Assembly (NCBI RefSeq): GCF_029892685.1
Contig: NZ_JARXVD010000010.1
Coordinates: 143,195 to 207,194 of the forward strand
Direction of reading: 5' to 3'
Source of the DNA: Mycobacterium sp. OTB74
Lineage (GTDB): Bacteria > Actinomycetota > Actinomycetes > Mycobacteriales > Mycobacteriaceae
DNA length: 64,000 nt
A program made the position numbers and the translations under genes. The notes below the pieces were generated by a model, which saw only the letters and a program-made list of their open reading frames with translations, was not told the origin of the DNA and ran no database searches. Position 1 is the stretch's first letter; every line of letters begins with the position of its first letter. Below, piece after piece: positions 55,086-63,415 of the stretch.

Positions 55086-55608
55086 GCGTCATGGGCCGCG
55101 TCACCGGTGGCGCAGATCGCGTCAGCCCATCGCTGGTGCGTCACCGATTGCGTCACCGCGCGTAAAGCGGTATCGCCTGCTGCGTCACCGATTGCGTCAC
55201 GGTGCGTCAGGCCGCGCCGCGGTCGCATCACGCTGTATCAGTGGTGCTGGTGGTGCGTCACACCGCATCACGGGTCGCTTCGCTGACGCGCGGGCTGCAT
55301 CAGGTGCATTGCGGCGTGTCGACGCAGGTCAGGGCAGTGGCATGCGGTGCTGATTCGCATTGCTTCACCGCTTGCGTCAGGGCGCGCTGCTCTACATCAG
55401 GGGTTGCATCAGCTGCGTCACAGTGCGGCACCGGTCTGCGTCAGGGTGTGCCGCGGTGCATCACGGATTGCTCCACCTGCGTCACGTGACGGGCGGCGTG
55501 TCACGGGTTGCGTGACGGTCGGCGTCGCATCGCGGGCTCGCATCACGCCATTGCGTCGCGTTGGTTCCACCGTGACGCAGGTGCGCCGCTGTGCGTCAGT
55601 CCGCGTCA
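55086..55608. repeat. Helically phased GCGTCA array
   Basis: Fifteen exact GCGTCA motifs start at 55086, 55098, 55119, 55138, 55150, 55182, 55194, 55204, 55255, 55374, 55415, 55438, 55479, 55593 and 55603; six GCATCA variants lie at 55225, 55265, 55297, 55406, 55458 and 55540. Most steps are 9-12, 19-23, 30-32, 53 or 61 bases, i.e. close to whole helical turns, so the motifs face one side of the DNA. The usual continuation is CCG, CGG or GGG. A GCGTCA would be expected by chance about once in 4 kb per strand. No gene spans the region. A protein-binding site for partition, replication, transfer or packaging is the natural reading, but I know no matching system. Confidence 0.8.
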
Positions 55609-55759
55609 CTCGCCTGCCGCGAAACCCGGCACGTCCTTCACAACATTCCGTTGCTGATTCCGTTGCACGGCACCGGATTCAGCAACCGATCCGGCAACAA
55701 GATCGTTGTCGACACGGGTGCTGCTGCCGTGCATACTCCCATCAGGGAGGGTGAGTGAA

Positions 55760-55816
55760 ATGTCTTGTTGGACGCCATGTCGGCAGTCTGGCGGGGCGGC
55801 TCTGTGCGCCGCATGA
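55760..55816 (+). CDS. 18-residue Cys-rich leader ORF
   Basis: ATG with AGGGAGG nine bases before it; encodes MSCWTPCRQSGGAALCAA. The stop overlaps the next ATG (ATGA). It may be a leader peptide whose translation feeds the following ORFs; a real function is uncertain. Confidence 0.4.
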   Translation: MSCWTPCRQSGGAALCAA

Positions 55817-55929
55817 TTCGGGACATCGTCGCCGTCGATCCCGAGGTGCATGGAAACGCCGACGGAATTGCTGTAGGCGGGACTCCCGTGCGATGCGATG
55901 AACGTCTGGATGTGGAGGACAGCTGGTGA
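55813..55929 (+). CDS. 38-residue coupled small ORF
   Basis: Starts in the ATGA overlap of the leader ORF and ends in a GTGA overlap with the next gene. Encodes MIRDIVAVDPEVHGNADGI and on to DVEDSW, acidic. The same frame is open upstream to an ATG at 55777. The perfect chain of overlaps argues for translation. Confidence 0.45.
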   Translation: MIRDIVAVDPEVHGNADGIAVGGTPVRCDERLDVEDSW

Positions 55930-56234
55930 CCTCAATCGAACCCGAATCAGCACCGCATCAGTGGCCGGGTTGTCCATGGCCTGGTTGGGCGCTGTTATAC
56001 GCCCGGTTGATCCGGGAACTGCGCGCCATGGACCCTGCGCTTGTCGTCGAAAATGTTTGGGATAACGGCGAACTGCTAATCGGGAGCATCATGGCCGCGG
56101 ATGAGACTGCCGATGCGGTATTCGACCGGATCGAAAAGGCCGAGGCGGAGGCACGCACCGCATGTGTGGTCTGCGGGGGATTGGCCAATGAGAAGGAGCG
56201 GCGATGGCCACCGCTGTGTGATGAGCATCGATAA
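55926..56234 (+). CDS. Small protein with C-terminal zinc ribbon
   Basis: 102 residues; GTG in a GTGA overlap with the 38-residue ORF. Pro/Trp-rich start (HQWPGCPWPGW), helical middle (DRIEKAEAEARTAC) and CVVCGG...CDEH at the end, probably binding zinc. Convergent with the second Xis-like gene. Small ribbons like this are frequent in actinobacterial phages and elements. Confidence 0.65.
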   Translation: MTSIEPESAPHQWPGCPWPGWALLYARLIRELRAMDPALVVENVWDNGELLIGSIMAADETADAVFDRIEKAEAEARTACVVCGGLANEKERRWPPLCDEHR

Positions 56235-56251
56235 CAGGCAAGACGCAATGC

Positions 56252-56449
56252 CTATCCGGCTCGCGCTGCGGCGATCACCCGATCGATCTCGCCCGCTTCG
56301 ACAAGTGTCCTCCGGCCGAACTTCACCACGGTGAGCTGGCTGCGTTGCCGCATTCGGTACAGATATTCACGACTCACCCGCAGGATTTCTGCAGCCTCTT
56401 CCATCGTGTACAGCACTGGCGGCGCGATGGCCGCGTCGTTCTCGCTCAT
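56252..56449 (-). CDS. Second excisionase-like HTH_17 protein
   Basis: 65 residues: LYTMEEAAEILRVSREYLYR, wing QLTVVKFGRRTLV, and EAGEIDRVIAAARAG. The MerR-like fold fits an excisionase or antitoxin-type regulator. It is the last gene before the tRNA-Ser fragment, where Xis genes of integrated elements usually lie. No integrase follows it here. Confidence 0.75.
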   Translation of the reverse strand: MSENDAAIAPPVLYTMEEAAEILRVSREYLYRMRQRSQLTVVKFGRRTLVEAGEIDRVIAAARAG

Positions 56450-56712
56450 GATGGGAAGCGTCTCCTGAGGTTCAGTCTGGGTCCACTGATCCGTTGCGAC
56501 ACGCCGAAGCGCGCCAGTTACACGTCAGAAGCGTCGGGTCACGCTGGTGCACTGTGGAGGACGGTGCCAAGGCTGATCACGCCTCAGAGTCGCCCAAAGA
56601 TGACACCGCTTTGACACAATCGCTCACCACGCGACCTTCCGCAGAGACCGAGAAGTGCACGTCGGTGCACATATGGTTTGTGGGCTACGATTCCGTTTAC
56701 CCAGTTCGCGGT

Positions 56713-56769
56713 GCCTTGAAAGCGAGAGTTGGTTAAACCCAACCGGGGGTTCAAATCCCTCCGCCACCG
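56713..56769 (+). other. 3' half of a tRNA-Ser gene, putative attR
   Basis: Contains the anticodon-loop side GCCTTGAAAGCG, a long variable arm GTTGG-TTAAA-CCCAACC typical of tRNA-Ser, a T-arm GGGGGTTCAAATCCCTC, and the acceptor 3' strand CGCCACC plus G. The 5' half expected upstream (acceptor GGTGGCG and the D-arm) is missing. This is the displaced 3' end of a tRNA-Ser left by an element that integrated at the anticodon loop. The rebuilt tRNA should lie at the other end, in the same orientation, left of the window. Confidence 0.75.
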
Positions 56770-56851
56770 CAGATGAGCAGGGGTTCCCGTCGCCGGTCAT
56801 GGCGACGGGGCTGCTCGTTGACCCGTAGTGGGCGCCCAGGATGTACGGCGA

Positions 56852-57523
56852 TTATTTGGCGCGTCTGGCCAGTGCGGCGGGGTCGTAGATGTGGGTTGTC
56901 TTGCCGTCCCGGCGGATCCAGCCGCGGGTGGTGAACTGGGTCAGGGCTTTGTTGACCGTCTCACGGGTGGTGCCGGCCAGTTGGGCGAGTTCTTCCTGGG
57001 TGAGGTCGTGGGTGATGCGCAGCGCGCCCTGGTCTTGTTGGCCGAAGCGGCGGGCCAGATCGAGCAGGACTTTGGCGACCCGTCCGGGTACGTCGGTGAA
57101 GATCTGATCGCACAGGACGTTGTTGGTGCGGCGCAGTCGGCGGGCCAGCACCCGCAGCAGTTGTTCGGCGATTTCGGGGTGTTGGGTGATCCAGCCGCGC
57201 AGCGCGGATCGGGTCATGGTGACCGCATGCACCTCGGTGAGGGTGGTGACGGTGGAGGTGCGTGGGCCGGGGTCGAACAGGGCCAGTTCGCCGAACATGT
57301 CGGAGGGGCCCAAGATGGCGATCAGGGCTTCGCGGTCGCGGTTGGTGTGGCCGATTTTCACCTTGCCCGCGGTGATGATGTAGAGCTGATCGCCGGCGTC
57401 GCCTTCGCGAAACACGATGTGCCCGCGCGGGAACGACGCCGGTTCCAGTTGTGCGCTCAGGTCGGCGACCGCGCCGGGTTCGACGCCCTGGAAAATGCCG
57501 GCGCGCAGCAGTGCCTCGTTCAC
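56852..57523 (-). CDS. Second CRP/FNR-family regulator
   Basis: 223 residues, paralogue of the CRP at 19,497-20,168 with the same length and very high similarity. cAMP-pocket motif [15 protein letters not shown] and recognition helix [20 protein letters not shown] are intact. The HTH is somewhat closer to the M. tuberculosis type (ETVNKAL) than in the first copy (ESINKVL). It sits just outside the putative att site. Confidence 0.92.
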   Translation of the reverse strand: MNEALLRAGIFQGVEPGAVADLSAQLEPASFPRGHIVFREGDAGDQLYIITAGKVKIGHTNRDREALIAILGPSDMFGELALFDPGPRTSTVTTLTEVHAVTMTRSALRGWITQHPEIAEQLLRVLARRLRRTNNVLCDQIFTDVPGRVAKVLLDLARRFGQQDQGALRITHDLTQEELAQLAGTTRETVNKALTQFTTRGWIRRDGKTTHIYDPAALARRAK

Positions 57524-57697
57524 GCCTGTCCCGTCTGTGCGAGGCGACCGGGGTGCCCCTGCACCCCGAGGTCGCCGTGTATCCCGCCCGCGAGGTTACA
57601 TGTCGGATCGCAGATGTAACGCATGGGTGTTCAGGGCCCACCGGCCGGTCCTGCTGCAGATGACGTTCGCCGCTGTGGGTGAGGACCACCGAAAATG

Positions 57698-57712
57698 CTA
57701 CGATTATCGTAG
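57698..57712. promoter_or_regulatory. Palindromic operator
   Basis: CTACGA-TTA-TCGTAG, a perfect 6-base inverted repeat in an AT-rich patch, 33 bases before the GTG of the following operon, whose last gene encodes a MarR regulator. Probably the operator of that regulator. Confidence 0.5.
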
Positions 57713-57744
57713 TAAATCTGCGGTAGCGGACATGGAGGGCGCGG

Positions 57745-58408
57745 GTGATACCGGCAACACCCTTTCCGGGGCGATTCCTGTATCTCGCCTGGAACATGCA
57801 CCTGCGTCTGATAGGTCCCTTCGTCCTGCCGAGCGAGATGCGGCGCGCGCATCTGGCGGCGCTGCCCACGGTGGTTATCCAGCTCGAATCGATGCCGGGA
57901 ATCACCGGGGTGCGGTTGTTGGAATCGACATTTGTCGTGCCGTTGCCGGGCGGACCGCGCTTCGATGTCGTGCTGATGGTCAACGGCGATGACGTGGCAA
58001 TCGAGTCGGCCCACCGCGTCATTTCGCGCTCGGGACTTCCCGAGCCGTCGTTCGAGTCAACGGCGCGAAACGTCGAACGGTTCGGTGACACCGACGCCCT
58101 CGACGGGCCGATCCTGTTGAACCACTTCGCATCATCGCGCTCCCCGGAAGAGGTTGCGCGGGTGTGGACCGGCATTTCTTTCCTGGTACGGGGAGGTGCT
58201 GGATGTGGACAACTCAACACTGTTGGCCTTCGACGACGCGTCGAGGTTCGTCATCGTGAACTATGCAAGCATCCCGGGCCCGGTCGTGCGGTTCATGGCC
58301 GACCAACTGCTGCGCCCCAGCTTCCGCACGAACGTGATGGGCCCGTTGGCCAGCGTGGATGCCCGCGCACTGCCGCTTTTCGCGCGCCGGGTCAGAACCG
58401 ATCGCTGA
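57745..58408 (+). pseudogene. Frameshifted gene of unknown function
   Basis: GTG start with GGAGGGC before it. The first frame gives about 143 residues (FLYLAWNMHLRLIGPFVLPS ... SPEEVARVW). The sense continues in the next frame from about 58,170 as AFLSWYGEVLDVDNSTLLAF to the stop at 58,408. A single-base change between 58,166 and 58,180 restores about 220 residues. The family is unknown to me. First gene of the operon ending with a MarR regulator. Confidence 0.62.
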
Positions 58409-58424
58409 CGGAAAAGGAAGATCC

Positions 58425-58688
58425 ATGGACATCACCGTCTTGGGCGCAGCCGGACGGACCGGCGTCTGGATATGCCGCGAGGCGCTGCGCGCCGGACATC
58501 GAGTTCGCACAGTCAGTCGCCGGACCGATCCGATCGCGCTGCCGGCGACTGCTGCGTTAACCCAGGTCTGCGCCGATGCTCTGCACGGCGTCGGCCGGGG
58601 CAAACGGCTGGCAGCGGCCATGGTCGCCGAACTCGACGAGAACACCGCACATCTCCATCAAGCGGTAGCACCGACCACACAACGATGA
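58425..58688 (+). CDS. Truncated NAD(P)-binding protein, probably non-functional
   Basis: 87 residues with GGAAGA before the ATG. The N-terminus (MDITVLGAAGRTGVWICREA) is the Rossmann nucleotide-binding start of NmrA/SDR-type proteins, which are normally 200-300 residues. After about residue 36 the sequence jumps to an unrelated C-terminal piece, so an internal deletion is likely. Its stop overlaps the MarR start. Confidence 0.6.
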   Translation: MDITVLGAAGRTGVWICREALRAGHRVRTVSRRTDPIALPATAALTQVCADALHGVGRGKRLAAAMVAELDENTAHLHQAVAPTTQR

Positions 58689-59170
58689 CCGATCCAGCAC
58701 CTGATTGCGCCGATGTGCAACGCGCGGTTCAAGACCTCCGCATCGGTTTCGAGATCATCACCGAGCGCGTCGCGAAAGCCGCGCGGCTCAACCCGCGCGA
58801 CCTCGGCGTGCTCGATGTACTGCATGTCGAGGGGCCGGCGACCCCGACCAGAATTGCAGAACGAACCGGCATTCAGCCCACAACCTTGGCCGCCGTTCTG
58901 ACACGACTGCAACGAGAAGGCCGCGTCAATCGCTATCGCAACCCCGACGACGCCCGCTCGTCGATGGTGGCCATCACCGATGAGACGGTGAGTGAGTTGG
59001 CGCGACTGTACGCCGATATCAACGACATGCTGACGCAACACTTTTCGGCGATGGCAGGCCCAGATCGCACGGTCGTCTTCACGTTTTTACGGGACCTCAT
59101 GGCGATGATCAACTCTGCGCCCACAGCTAGGCCCACGGCGGTGAAGACATCGGGCGCAGGCGACCATTAG
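58685..59170 (+). CDS. MarR-family transcription regulator
   Basis: 161 residues; ATG overlaps the previous stop (ATGA). Winged helix: LGVLDVLHVEGPATPTRIAE, RTGIQPTTLAAVLTRLQREG, then the wing RVNRYRNPDDARSSMVAIT. The last 40 residues form the dimer helix. It may control its own operon through the palindrome at 57,698. No ligand can be deduced. Confidence 0.85.
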   Translation: MTDPAPDCADVQRAVQDLRIGFEIITERVAKAARLNPRDLGVLDVLHVEGPATPTRIAERTGIQPTTLAAVLTRLQREGRVNRYRNPDDARSSMVAITDETVSELARLYADINDMLTQHFSAMAGPDRTVVFTFLRDLMAMINSAPTARPTAVKTSGAGDH

Positions 59171-59416
59171 GCAGGGCTGAATACACGCACGACGCAGCGT
59201 CGTCCAACTCGTAGCGTTGCCCTCGGACGGAGACCCCACACAACTACTGCATGCCTTCACGCACATGCTGTCCGCCTCGATAAACGATGGCATACGACCA
59301 CCAAAGGACGATCTCGTCGAATGAGCGAAACGCGGCGGGCGAAACCACCGGGGATCGGGGAATCTGACGCGTAGGGTGGCGATACTTCATCGTCTGCATC
59401 GTTGGGGGTACAGAAG

Positions 59417-60709
59417 ATGGTCGATACGTTGCCACCAGGCCCTCGCTCACCGGTCGCGATGCAAACCGCCGCGTGGATAGCTCGACCGTGGGACTTCATG
59501 ACGCGTTGTAAAGCCCGCTACGGCGACAGCTTCACCATGAAGCTCGCGGGCGAGGGACGCATGGTGATGGTGAGTCATCCTGAGACGGTCAAAGAGATTT
59601 TCACCGCGTCGCCACAGCTGCTGCACGCAGGCGAAGCCAACCGCATTCTGTTGCCGGTGGTGGGCGCGAATTCGGTTCTGCTGCTTGACGATGACGCGCA
59701 CAAGGAACAACGCCGACTACTCATGCCGTCCTTTCGCGGTAGCCATCTGCAGAGCTACGAGGCCACCATGGCAGCGGTCGCCGAGGCGGAGATTGCGCGC
59801 TGGCCGCGTGGTGTCCCGGCCAAGTTGCATCCGCTGATGCAGGCGTTGACGCTGGAAGTTGTCTTGCGCGTGGTTTTCGGGCTGCAGAGCGGAGAACAGC
59901 TGGATGAACTGCGGGCAGCGTTGCTGCGCATGCTGGCTCTGACGACCAACATCGCGACGCAAATGGCTTTGTTGGTGGCGGCCCCGCCGAAGACGAGGAT
60001 CGCGCTAGCACACAGGGTGCTCAGGCCCGTAGATCGATTGTTGTATCGGGAGATCGCCGCTCGACGGCAGGCCGATGACCTTGCCGAACGTACCGACGTG
60101 CTTTCGATGCTCCTGCAAGCGCGTCACGACGACGGTCGGCCGATGAGCGATGTCGCGATCCGTGACGAACTCATCACACTGCTGCTGGCCGGTCATGAAA
60201 CCACCGCGTCTGGTTTGGCGTGGGCGATCGAGCGGATCGTTCGCCACCCTGGAGTGCGCGCGCGTCTGATCGAGGAGATAAGTGCTGATGGGCAGGAGTA
60301 TGCCGCTGCGGTGGTGAAGGAGACCCTCCGGCTGCGGCCGGTGATCTCGTTGGTGGTTCGACGGTTGATCGAACCGATGCAGATCGGCGGGATGTCGTTG
60401 CCCGCCGGAGCAGCGGTGGTGCCGTCGATCTACCTCATGCATCGTCGGCCAGATATCTATCCTGACCCGGAGCAGTTTCGTCCCGAACGATTCCTAGAAC
60501 AGCGGGCGGGCACCTACACCTGGATTCCGTTCGGAGGCGGTGTGCGCCGTTGTCTCGGTGCCACATTCGCAGAGACCGAGATGCGGATCGTGCTCGGCCG
60601 GCTGTTCGCAAGCACCAGTGTGCGACCCGACCGAGCCGCGGCTGAGCCGGTGCATCGCCGGTCGATTACTCACGTTCCGGGCCGCGGCACAACTGTTGTG
60701 CTGCAATGA
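59417..60709 (+). CDS. Cytochrome P450 (CYP135/138-like)
   Basis: 430 residues from the ATG at 59417, behind GGGGGT. Soluble bacterial P450: I-helix AGHETTAS (about 258-265, acid-alcohol pair replaced by Glu-Thr as in many CYPs), ExxR in ETLR (about 302), and the haem loop FGGGVRRCLG with Cys379 as ligand. The N-terminus (LPPGPRSP) and overall pattern are like mycobacterial CYP135 and CYP138. Substrate unknown; no ferredoxin gene is beside it. Confidence 0.9.
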   Translation: MVDTLPPGPRSPVAMQTAAWIARPWDFMTRCKARYGDSFTMKLAGEGRMVMVSHPETVKEIFTASPQLLHAGEANRILLPVVGANSVLLLDDDAHKEQRRLLMPSFRGSHLQSYEATMAAVAEAEIARWPRGVPAKLHPLMQALTLEVVLRVVFGLQSGEQLDELRAALLRMLALTTNIATQMALLVAAPPKTRIALAHRVLRPVDRLLYREIAARRQADDLAERTDVLSMLLQARHDDGRPMSDVAIRDELITLLLAGHETTASGLAWAIERIVRHPGVRARLIEEISADGQEYAAAVVKETLRLRPVISLVVRRLIEPMQIGGMSLPAGAAVVPSIYLMHRRPDIYPDPEQFRPERFLEQRAGTYTWIPFGGGVRRCLGATFAETEMRIVLGRLFASTSVRPDRAAAEPVHRRSITHVPGRGTTVVLQ

Positions 60710-60739
60710 CGTAGCCGCGCTCGGGGATCCCGGGGTCGG

Positions 60740-60931
60740 GTCCGTTGTGCGGTCGTGATGGTGAGCCAGTCGTCGCCGACCGCCTTGTTGGCTCGCGGTG
60801 GGGCATAACGCTGTTGCAGGGCCGGTGTGCGGGTGTGGTCGCGGCAGGTGAAGCCGTGTTCGGCGACGAGGGAGTCGATTTCGGCGGGCGCGAAGCCGGT
60901 GCGGTACGGTTCCCCGCTACAGCCTGCGGCT
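60740..60931 (-). pseudogene. C-terminal remnant of a SAM-dependent methyltransferase
   Basis: On the minus strand, about 60 residues read GEPYRTGFAPAEIDSLVAEH, HTRTPALQQRYAPP and DDWLTITTAQR, the usual C-terminus of the mycobacterial TIGR00027/LCM-type methyltransferases. A stop codon lies just before and no N-terminal part is present. It is a leftover between the P450 and esterase genes. Confidence 0.6.
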
Positions 60932-61028
60932 TCGATTGCGCATTACCGGTAGGACCGCTCCGATCGCCCGTCAGCAAAACTAGACCAATTTTCTCGAATA
61001 TATCTATGGCGCGTCTGCCGTACTGTAT

Positions 61029-62801
61029 ATGAAGGGAGTGCAAGGCGGCAGCAGTGCGGTGAAGGTAGGTGGCTGGGCGGTCGCCGTGGGTGTTGGTGTG
61101 GCGCTCGTCAGTAGCCCACACTCACTTGCCGATACGTCGGGAGTGTCGCCGAATTCGCCCGGCGCCACGGCAGGTTCGGTGTCACCCAGCAGATTGGCTA
61201 AACCTGCTGGCGCCCAAGTCAAGTCGAGCAGGATAGTCTCGCATTCGGCTGGTGTGGCCTCCAGTTCGTCGCTGGCGGAGACCACGCCGAATCCGGGAGG
61301 TTCGGCCGCGTCGCGGATCGTGGGTAATCAGCAGGCCCACCACGTTGCTGAGTCCCGGACTGCGCCCCGGACAGAAGCGGATCGTTTGGTGCCGAGCAGT
61401 CCGCAACAGGCCGCCATATCACCGCTTCGCGCCTCTGCCGCACCGCCACCGGTAATTCCCGCAAAGGCGACCACCACTGCAGCACCGCCGGACTTCGGCT
61501 TGACTAGCTCAACGCACACAGAGGCGACCGCGTCAACGACGGCTGCGTCAGCTAGCGCAGTCGTCTCCGGGCCCATCGCTACTCTTGTTGCAGCGCTGGA
61601 CGGGGGCGTTTCAGCGTCCCCGAGCAACCAAGCACCGCAGGTGCCGGTTCAAACTCCAACAATGCTTTCGCTGTTGGCCCTGGCCCGCCGTGAACTTGGT
61701 GGAGCGTTGCTCACCTCTACTGGGCGGAAAACACTGGTGCCCAACGCCGTAACCACCTCGATGGCAGCGGATGCAGCTGATGTGCCGTCGGTGATCAGCG
61801 AGACGCTGGACACCATCACAACGACGGTCTCCTCGGGGGTGACATCGGTCGTCAACTTTGTGGTTGGGGTCAGCCCGTCGCCGAGTTCCCCGGGCACCGC
61901 CCTTGGTTTCGGCGGTCAGCCGTCGCTGGTCATGGCGCTGGGGGTTCTAGCGCTGGGGCAGCTGACGGGCATCGACGTGACGAATGCGATCGCCCCGGCT
62001 GCCACCAGCACGAGTCCGCCGGCGGCATTGACTCTTGGATTGAACGTCACGAAAACCGAATACGACGGAATGGCGGTCTACGAGATCGCCTCATCTGACC
62101 CGTCTGGCGAATATGTCGTCGCGATTCATGGCGGCGCTTACGTCGGTGAGCCGAGCATCGTGCACTGGTTGTCCTACACCTCCATGGTTCGCGCGACCAA
62201 CGCCACAGTCGTAGTGCCGATCTACCCGCAGATCGGGGATGGCGGCAATGCTGCGACCGTGGTGCCTGAGATGGCGGATCTGATCTCGCAAGAGATCAGT
62301 CAGTACGGCGCGCGCAACGTCAGCGTGATTGGTGACTCAGCAGGCGGAGGACTGGCGCTGGCCGCCGTGGAGTTGATGGTCAGCCAAAACATGCAGGTGC
62401 CGAAAAGCCTTGTGCTAGTGTCGCCGTGGCTGGATGTCACGATGAGCAACCCCGCGATAGCCGCGGTCGACGATCCGGTCCTCAAACAGGCAGGGCTGGT
62501 GCAGAACGGATTGTCGTGGGCAGGTGATCTGAGCGCGACTGATCCGCTGGTGAGCCCGCTGTACGGGTCACTGGCAGGACTGCCGCCGACCTATGTGTAT
62601 GCCGGCTCGGAAGACCTGTTATCCCCGGATGTGCTTGTCCTGCAAAAGAAAGCCATCGCGCAAGGGGCGCCCATCTCGTTCATATTGCGCAGCGGGGAAA
62701 TCCACGACTGGGCGCTCCTGCCCATCCTGGACGGGGGGCAAGTTCAAGACCAGATCTATCAGGAACTTGGGCTGATGGCCGGCGTCACTACACTGCCGTG
62801 A
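61029..62801 (+). CDS. Secreted alpha/beta-hydrolase (HSL-type esterase)
   Basis: 590 residues. Signal peptide in the first 35 residues (VKVGGWAVAVGVGVALVSSP, cut near SLADT), then about 280 residues of Ala/Ser/Pro/Thr-rich linker, then the hydrolase. Catalytic features: oxyanion loop HGGAYV (His367), nucleophile Ser437 in GDSAGGG, Asp529 in SEDLL and His559 in EIHDW, the HSL/LipN order. It should act on short-chain esters outside the cytoplasm. The long linker is unusual for the family and may anchor it in the cell envelope. The 3' end overlaps the convergent MarR gene by 14 bases. Confidence 0.85.
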   Translation: MKGVQGGSSAVKVGGWAVAVGVGVALVSSPHSLADTSGVSPNSPGATAGSVSPSRLAKPAGAQVKSSRIVSHSAGVASSSSLAETTPNPGGSAASRIVGNQQAHHVAESRTAPRTEADRLVPSSPQQAAISPLRASAAPPPVIPAKATTTAAPPDFGLTSSTHTEATASTTAASASAVVSGPIATLVAALDGGVSASPSNQAPQVPVQTPTMLSLLALARRELGGALLTSTGRKTLVPNAVTTSMAADAADVPSVISETLDTITTTVSSGVTSVVNFVVGVSPSPSSPGTALGFGGQPSLVMALGVLALGQLTGIDVTNAIAPAATSTSPPAALTLGLNVTKTEYDGMAVYEIASSDPSGEYVVAIHGGAYVGEPSIVHWLSYTSMVRATNATVVVPIYPQIGDGGNAATVVPEMADLISQEISQYGARNVSVIGDSAGGGLALAAVELMVSQNMQVPKSLVLVSPWLDVTMSNPAIAAVDDPVLKQAGLVQNGLSWAGDLSATDPLVSPLYGSLAGLPPTYVYAGSEDLLSPDVLVLQKKAIAQGAPISFILRSGEIHDWALLPILDGGQVQDQIYQELGLMAGVTTLP

Positions 62802-63300
62802 TGCCGGCGGCCGATGGCGCGCCGGTCTCATTGCCACGCAGTTGCGTGGTGATCTCTGTGAAGGCGTCGTGCAGGCGGTCGAACAGACCCAAAATCAATT
62901 CCAGCTGGTCGTTTGTGTAGCTGCTGGTCACCTTGTCGAATTGGGCGGCGATCGGTTCGTAGTGTGGGGCGATCTCAGACAGGCGTTCAGGGACCGCGGT
63001 GATGAGCACGCGGCGCCGATCTTGCTCATCGTGCGCGCGCTGCACGAAACCCGCGGCGAGCAATCGATCGATCATGCGGGTGATGGCTCCCGTGGTCAGC
63101 CCGGTGGCCGCGGCGAGCTTGCCGGGAGTGGTCGGACCGTCTTGGCGAAGAATGTTCAGGCAGCGCAGGTCGGTGGTCGGCAGCCCCACTGTGTCGGCGA
63201 TCGCTTGATGCATCATCACCGCCTCGGTAGCGGCGCGCTGGGCAGCGCTCTTCAGCATCTCGGCCAGCTGCTCGCGCCTGACCGTCTGTGACTGCGGCAT
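62788..63300 (-). CDS. MarR-family transcription regulator
   Basis: 170 residues. Winged helix: LRCLNILRQDGPTTPGKLAA, TGLTTGAITRMIDRLLAAGF, wing VQRAHDEQDRRRVLIT. The divergent Ddn-type gene and the repeats between them make a typical regulator/target pair. Confidence 0.88.
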   Translation of the reverse strand: MPQSQTVRREQLAEMLKSAAQRAATEAVMMHQAIADTVGLPTTDLRCLNILRQDGPTTPGKLAAATGLTTGAITRMIDRLLAAGFVQRAHDEQDRRRVLITAVPERLSEIAPHYEPIAAQFDKVTSSYTNDQLELILGLFDRLHDAFTEITTQLRGNETGAPSAAGITAV

Positions 63301-63372
63301 GCATTGACAATGTCACACAGCGCGACGATGATCGGTCTCATTCAATATCTGAGGCGATCAACTAATGAATTG

Positions 63373-63410
63373 CTCAGATAACTCATCTGAGATAACTCAT
63401 CTGAGATGAG
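63373..63410. promoter_or_regulatory. Operator repeats between MarR and the nitroreductase gene
   Basis: Two adjacent copies of GATAACTCATCTGA (63377-63390, 63391-63404). They overlap the inverted repeats CTCAGAT-AACTC-ATCTGAG (63373-63391) and CTCATCT-G-AGATGAG (63396-63410). The block ends five bases before the ATG of the nitroreductase gene, so a bound regulator would block it. Likely MarR sites. Confidence 0.7.
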
Positions 63411-63415
63411 GCTAA

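Noticed and set aside
55086..55608. CRISPR array or small genes within the GCGTCA region
   Set aside because: The repeated unit is only 6 bases at variable distance, and the open frames through it merely reflect the repeats.
56680..56771. Intact tRNA-Ser gene
   Set aside because: The 5' acceptor strand GGTGGCG and a D-arm are absent, so only the 3' half is present.
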